Assembly: GCA_037178855.1 (NCBI GenBank)
Contig: JASJZC010000002.1
Coordinates: 7,204,501-7,268,500 of the forward strand
Length of the DNA stretch: 64,000 nucleotides
DNA from: Oscheius sp. JU75
Taxonomy: Eukaryota; Nematoda; Chromadorea; Rhabditida; Rhabditidae
Direction of reading: 5' to 3'
A program made the translations under genes and the position numbers. The notes beneath the pieces are model-generated. The model was not told the origin of the DNA, did no database searches, and was given only the letters and a program-made list of their open reading frames with translations. Position 1 is the first letter of the stretch, and each line of letters opens with the position of its first letter. Of the stretch, positions 58,755 to 64,000 are shown piece by piece.

Positions 58755-59831
58755 ATGTTTTCCGAAGGAATGAAATTCTCTTGACGCTATTCGGTTTTTT
58801 CTTCGGTTTTTTTTTTCAGAAGGAGAGATAATGGGTAGCAGTAACCCAAAAAATGCCATTTGTGGCAGCAAGGGGAGTGTAGGCTACTATTATCATGACA
58901 ATGCCGAATAGTATGTAGAAGAAAGTTTCTCCTCTAACCAGCGGTCAAATTATTGCTCGGCATATTCTCTGAAACCCCTGATTAGGCCAAACTAAGCTAG
59001 AGTGTCTTGCAAAAAGAAACCTGACACTTGCGGAAGGAAGGTCAGCACAAACAGAATGAGCTTCATTGTATACTGTACAACACTCAGCTTCGGGAACTTT
59101 TAAATAGCTTTTTGAAGAAAAAATAGAAGTTTTTTAAAAGTTACAAGAAATTTCTGGCGTCCAGGAAGAAATGTTGTTTTTCAAAATATGGAAAGAAATA
59201 GGTCATCGGTACAGATGTCGACCGGGTCCATGTCCTGTCCGTGGTTCATCATCGTGTGCTTGCGCATGCCGGGCTTTCTGAAAATTCGTTAATTAGTGCT
59301 CAAAAGATCAATTCGAAAAGGAAGACTACAAACGTCAGCCACGAACAACAAGAAACTCTGCGAAGTGCTGGAATGCGCCAAGAGACAAGATGTGATACTA
59401 CTTCCTCAGAAGATGCTATAGTAACTTTCCAAAGGGATCTAGCTAATGAATATTTGCCTAACCAGGCAGCCAACTGGCTGACCAGATTAGGACATTACTG
59501 TACATCGTTTGCCAAAAAAAGCTTCCCGGGATACGTATCTGCTGGATTCAGGGTATTTTCGTTACCCAGGTATTTGCTCTCAGGCACATGAGCTCGGTTA
59601 CGGAAGTATAGTTTGGATAGAGTCGTCTTCTCGATGAACGAGTTCATACGAATATTACTGGGGCAAATGGAGCGGGAAACCATTTGTAATGACGATTTCA
59701 AAACTCTTTGATACTCTCGCCCTATGGCTATCTTCTTGAATCTAATCTTTCCAGCGGATAACGGACCGAAATATATACTCTTCTAATAGTTCGGAATAAT
59801 ATTTTTATTTGAATTATACAAGCAACCCCAA
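58755..59831. other. intergenic with duplicated zinc-finger exon piece
   Basis: About 1.08 kb. The 101-bp segment 59203-59303 is an exact copy of 59980-60080. An open plus frame extends beyond it (to 59591), but its composition is uncertain and the duplicate supplies its apparent start, so I do not call a gene. Confidence 0.4.
59203..59303 (-). pseudogene. exact 101-bp duplicate of zinc-finger exon 4 and its splice acceptor
   Basis: Identical at all 101 bases to 59980-60080. On the minus strand it holds the end of intron 3, its TTTTCAG acceptor and the first 76 bases of exon 4 (KPGMRKHTMMNHG...). The flanks differ, so only this fragment was copied. Could serve as an alternative last exon (see finding). 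Confidence 0.7.
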
Positions 59832-61388
59832 TCAAAAATTTTGATCGCACGACGAGGTCTCTTCCTTCACATTTGAGACGGAGAAGGCTCCTTGAGAGGT
59901 TGCGGTAGCCAGAAATCCGGTACGATAGGCGAATTCCGGGAAACATTGACCCATGATAGTGTCCCATTCGGATCGTTTCTCATCGGTACAGATGTCGACC
60001 GGGTCCATGTCCTGTCCGTGGTTCATCATCGTGTGCTTGCGCATGCCGGGCTTTCTGAAAATTCGTTAATTAGTGCTCAATCAGCATTGACTACAGTAAC
60101 AGGAGTGGAATTTAAGTTGCCCAAATTTTGCTAGGGTCCCCTTTAATTCGTAGCTAATGATTTGGCTGAATGCCTCCAGTCACTGCAACCCGACCCAATC
60201 CGACGCCATCGCTAGTAGTAGACCAAGTCAATCTTACCTATAATCAGTGTAGGAGCATTCCGGGCACTTGAAGGGCCTCTTCTGACTGTGCATAGCCATC
60301 ACATGCATCTGGAGATTCCACCGCCCGCCTCTCGGAGCCTTGACCCTGGTAGAACATAGCTGACAGGTATGGTAGTCCTTCTCCGGATCGCTAGCTTTTA
60401 TCTTCTTGTTTGGAGGACCATTCTCAGAGGGTGAAGCTCCACCACCAGCCAGACAATGAGCCTGGGCGAGAAAGTCGAGCTGGGATGTGGAGGCTCCCAA
60501 ATCGAACTGGAAGTTGGCTTCATCGTCAGCGTAAGAGTCGGCAGTCTGTTCGTCATCGTCACCTTCCATCTTGACATTAAAAATTTCTGGGGTGGAGAGA
60601 TTGAACAGTTCCAGGAGCTCACTAGAGGAACATTCCTTGTCCGACTGGATCTTTAGGGGTGGGGGCTTGGAAGCTGTCAGGAGGTTTCTGGAAGCTCGCA
60701 TTGCTTTAAGATACTGTCTATTGTCACTGTCACTGCCTCTCTCTTAAACCCACTTTAAAGCATTGTTCTTTGCCTTCTCTCCATTCTCAACCGGAGCTGC
60801 CTTTCTGGGCGGTGTGCTTCGGCTCTGCAGTGAAGGATGCTGAGAAAGATCGTCCAGAAGCATGAGCCGTACGTAGCCGTTTTCCAACTGAAAAATTACT
60901 CATGCGTAAAATGCTTGCAATATCTCTTTTCATTAAATCCAACCATCTGATAGCCATGTTTTAAAACTGCTATGCTGCCATTCACGTGATCTTTGGACCG
61001 AACCACAAATTGTGTATTGTATCCAGTTTCCCGTGAGTGTTTATCTCGATTTTGGAATACAAAGAGCTGTTTGTTATCAATACAACTGGGAATTAATTGC
61101 AGGCAAAAAATAGCTGACAGTGGTAGATTTGGTGAAAATTTGAAGTGTATTCATATTTGAGCGGTAAATTCTATGTACCCGGCTGAGGTCGCTGGAAAGT
61201 TTGCAGAACTCGAACAGCTGTAGAATCAACATGCGATTTTGCATGGAAGCCAGTCATACTTTCATACACATTCAACTGGCTCTAAATTAGCCGTTCTTTC
61301 CCGCCCCCAAATGACCTACCATTAGCCTGACCATTTCCAGCGCTGAGGAGTTGTCACTGCACTCGACCACGATGAATTTGGCGCTCAT
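59832..61388 (-). CDS. C2H2 zinc-finger protein, two fingers, 301 aa
   Basis: Likely nuclear DNA- or RNA-binding protein. Exons: 61320-61388, 60754-60887, 60238-60717, 59832-60054; all phases agree. The N-terminal 90 residues have a helical segment (NNALKQYLKAMRASRNLL), then an acidic region (MEGDDDEQTADSYADDEA). Finger 1 is CQLCSTRVKAPRGG...HVMAMH; finger 2 is CPECSYTDYRKPGMRKHTMMNH, split across exons 3 and 4. A C-terminal region with W-x5-CFPEF follows. Finger 1 has an unusually long linker between the Cys and His pairs. CTTTGTCAG lies one base before the ATG. No named orthologue recognised. Confidence 0.85.
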
Positions 61389-62132
61389 TCTGACAAAGAG
61401 AGAGGGAGATCTGTAAGAAGGAATTGGAGGTGACTTTGAAGAGCGAGAGAGAGAGGCCAATTGAGGCTGGACAATAGTACCGCGATTCGGCGGGCGGATC
61501 GGCCAGTAGTCCTAATGTAGGCCACGCCGGGGGTTAAGTGGGACATAGACCGGACTGGGGCTGACTGGATGCTACGCATCGAGACCCCGCTGTGGGGATT
61601 AGATTGGACTGAAAATATGGAGAAGAAGAAAGGTGTGTCCTGTTGGAAGGACTGCTGCGGAGGGCAGGCGAGCGGGTGCATCAGCAGCCAGCAGGGTCGG
61701 CCTCCTCGTTCCCGCGGCCTTGGAGAGAACAGTCCTGCGGAGAGGACGCAGACAATGCAGACGGTACTTGTGCGTGCACCGCGTAAATAAAGAAAGGTCA
61801 GCCAGCAGATTTATTGTTGTCAGACAGTTTTGAACTGACAGCTTTTTGAGTTGACAGTGATAAATGTAGTTTCGCATCATCTTAGCTGTGCAATTTAAAT
61901 TTAAACTCGAGCATTTAAAAAAAAAATTTAAATACTATATACTGTTTAAACAACCCACGTTCTCGCACACCTCAAAACGTCGCATGTTACGGTAGCATTG
62001 TGCTCTTTAACTGGCCAAATTTAAAGGCCAAACATAACCCCCTTGGGTATTATTCCAACTGTAGGGGTTTCAATTTAATGCACTTAATAAACGAAAGTAC
62101 TTTTAAGTAAGGTCATTTTTTATATTATTAGA
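61389..62132. other. intergenic between zinc-finger gene and 62133 gene
   Basis: About 740 bp. Overlapping ORFs near 61569-61880 on both strands are not supported. A GAGAGAGAGA run occurs at about 61440. An AATAAA-type site near 62090 may belong to a neighbouring transcript. Confidence 0.35.
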
Positions 62133-63303
62133 TTATCCAATAACATCATTAACAGATGGGAAAGATATTCCGAGTCCCGTGTTGACACCGACTCCGGCCA
62201 TTGGGACGCCTACTCCGAAATTTGTTCCAACTTGTCCATTAAGGTAATCCACTCCGACGTGTTGGTTCTAAGATGTTTTTAAGTGTGGTAAATAAACAAA
62301 TACCTGTTGATAGTACGGTCCTACACCACCTCCAACATCCACGCCAATAGGTTTTCCCAGCTCTCCTGGTTTCACGGGAACCGAGACAACGGCATGTGTA
62401 TCTCCCTCAATACCAAGAGACTGCACGAGTGGAACACTCCATCCAGATTTGTAGCCGTATTTTCCTTCATACCAATTAGCTCCGGCTTCCTGGTACTGAC
62501 TCCAATAGTCCCTAAACAAGAGTTAAAAAGGGCGGGGAAATCAGCTTACCTGACTCCAAAATGGTCAGAATATCCTCCACCCCAGGATCCAAAGGGTACA
62601 TTAATTTGGCGACCGACTTCGACGGCGCCTTCTTCGTTGATCGGATAGTAGGGAATTCCCTTAACACCAACACCAAGTCCAATTCCCACGTTTGAACTAA
62701 AACTGTTGGCTATACTATAGAGGGGATCGGGCTGCGGGATAAAACTTTGACAATCCTAAATATAAATCCTGATTTTGCTATGGAAAAAGGTTACATGGAA
62801 ATAGGCTGCACATCGCTTGAGATACTGCTCTTCCGTTTTATTTCCTTCAAAACAATGTTTCTTGACGGTTGGCATGAATCTTAATGACAAAATTTAATTA
62901 TTAACAACTGTAATTAAAACCTGGCACATAGTGCTTCGACAGCAGCCGCTTTTCTGTGAACCTCACGGTTCTCTGGACGGGGTTCGTTGATTGACGGTCG
63001 TTGTGGTTCAATCAAGTTCTGAAAAGAAATTTAGATTGACACAAAAACCTACAGGGACTGCACGAGCTCGGCCTCTCACTTCGTTACCTGATTTGGCTCC
63101 TCCGAATGGACTCCTGAAAATTACAATCAAAAAGAAACAGAAAAGTTGGCGCGAGTTTTGTTCACGAAGGAGCGCAAGTCAAAACAGTCCACCTTGATTG
63201 CCAGTGTCGAGCCAACAGATCTTCATCGGCAGGTGTTTGGAGAAACTGTTAACTATTATTCCGGAACGCGTGTGACAAAGGTTTTCAGTACGTTAAACTC
63301 CAT
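62133..63303 (-). CDS. unrecognised protein with Gly/Val-rich C-terminus, 285 aa
   Basis: Exons: 63292-63303, 63193-63245, 63053-63113, 62921-63018, 62795-62879, 62550-62755, 62304-62511, 62133-62267; phases agree throughout. The N-terminus is basic (RSPFGGAKSGNEVRGRAR). The middle has a Cys-containing stretch (KKHCFEGNKTEEQYLKRCA, YFHDCQSF). The second half is rich in Gly, Val, Tyr and Trp (GIGLGVGVKGIPYYP; FGSWGGGYSDHFGV; GVGVPMAGVGVNTGLGI). The first exon (four codons) is the weakest part. An alternative start is ATGAAGATCTGT at about 63217. No signal peptide. Only 139 bp from the upstream gene, so possibly the second gene of an operon. Confidence 0.65.
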
Positions 63304-63442
63304 TTAAAGTTACCTAGCTTCTTAGATTTCAAGTAACGTTTTGAAAATTACAGCAAGTCTTTTAGCAAATGTTTCTCCCTTCACCATTGTTAAGAAACTT
63401 TGTTATTGAAAGACATGTGAACAGAAAAGAGTTATGCGTGAA

Positions 63443-64000
63443 TTAAAAAGGAGCTGACGGTGGTTTCGAGTTATCTCCTCCAGCAGCCACTCCTTCCGAT
63501 CCTACTTGTCGAATCACATCTTCCTCTTTGACTCCAAACTCGCTCATCGTCTTCTGGAACTTTTCTCGTTCAGCAGCTTGTTGTGCAATCATTTGGTTGT
63601 ACCTAAAGGTATTGTGTTTTGAATTTTTGCCACAAACTTTTTAACATGAGTCTGAATTGCATAGACCCTCATTCGATCAAAATACTGCCTGTAATACTCA
63701 TCCCTCTGCTGTTGCGCAGCCTCCTTGTAAGCTTCTCTTCTATCGTCATAGGCCTCCAGTTGACGCAAATAGGCAGCTTCTTCGGCTGGAATCTCATGGT
63801 GTCTAAAGTTAAAAATTTCAAGAAACCACTGTAAAAGTACCTGTGAGCTTTTCTTCTACCCTGATGAGACACCGCCTGACCTTGGTGTGGTAGTTGGTCG
63901 TACTGTTGAACAGGCTGTTGCTGATATGGTTGTGTTCGAGGTACGGGTGACTGTTGTGGCACGTACTGCTGTTGATATTGAACTGGATGTGGATGTTGTT
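63443..64000 (-). CDS. Gln-rich protein, 3' part (5' end outside window)
   Basis: Exons: 63841 to beyond 64000, 63667-63802, 63443-63602. The part inside the window starts with Gln/Pro/Tyr-rich low complexity (PYQQQPVQQYDQLPHQGQ), then a helical charged region (EEAAYLRQLEAYDDRREAY; RDEYYRQYFDRMR; MIAQQAAEREKFQKTM) and ends PPSAPF. No domain recognised; composition is typical of disordered scaffold or RNA-granule proteins. The junction AG|A between exons and the GTCTAT donor at 63666 were placed by phase. Downstream gene begins 139 bp away on the same strand. Confidence 0.65.

Noticed and set aside
59241-59591. Plus-strand ORF downstream of the duplicated zinc-finger piece
   Set aside because: Its first part is the antisense of the duplicated exon; the remainder has no domain or splice support.

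Overview
This window is nuclear DNA from a nematode. The decisive marker is a cuticle collagen (1423-2319, minus) with the nematode-specific N-terminal cuticle-collagen domain. The gene structures agree: most introns are only 33-50 nt with GT...TTTCAG borders, and in about ten genes an AG acceptor lies within a few bases of the ATG, as expected where a spliced leader is trans-spliced onto the mRNA. I cannot name the genus. No bacterial, plasmid or viral region is visible.

Layout. 1-2319: 3' end of a membrane-protein gene, two very small secreted-protein genes that need splicing to be seen, and the collagen. 3171-7135 (-): mitochondrial aspartate/glutamate carrier (aralar/citrin type), then an uncertain ORF and about 2 kb with little coding. 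9795-11458 (-): mitochondrial enoyl reductase (MECR). 12524-15698 (-): SREK1-type SR splicing protein. 16112-16697 (+): SNU13/15.5K. 16938-19015 and 23417-26277 (+): two beta-lactamase-fold (LACT) paralogs flanking an unrecognised coiled-coil gene (20290-22903). 27353-29752 (+): BPNT1-type nucleotidase. 29807-33181 (-): secreted Thr-rich protein. 33738-34962 (-): Y-box cold-shock protein. 37911-40332 (+): COX10 farnesyltransferase. 44326-45493 (+): disordered protein. 47291-51343 (+): USP6NL/RN-tre-like RabGAP. 52059-55225 and 56070-57829 (+): two cathepsin-A-like serine carboxypeptidases, the first carrying a nested antisense gene. 58080-58754 (+): intronless unknown gene. 59832-61388 (-): two-finger C2H2 protein. 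62133-63303 (-) and 63443 to the window edge (-): two closely spaced unknown genes.

Functionally this is an ordinary mix: mitochondrial metabolism (carrier, MECR, COX10), RNA handling (SREK1, SNU13, Y-box), sulfur/nucleotide recycling (BPNT1), lysosomal or gut proteolysis (carboxypeptidases), Rab control, and cuticle or secreted products. I see no gene-cluster 'system'. The interesting material is structural: a near-identical patch shared by the LACT paralogs (gene conversion), a duplicated 62-bp block with paired nuclear-receptor half-sites at the two carboxypeptidases, three related Helitron-type elements, a 92-bp MITE, an exactly duplicated piece of zinc-finger exon, a nested gene, and recurrent strand-biased GACAGA repeats. 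Exon coordinates were derived by hand from splice sites and reading phase. Every multi-exon model marked complete sums to a multiple of three.
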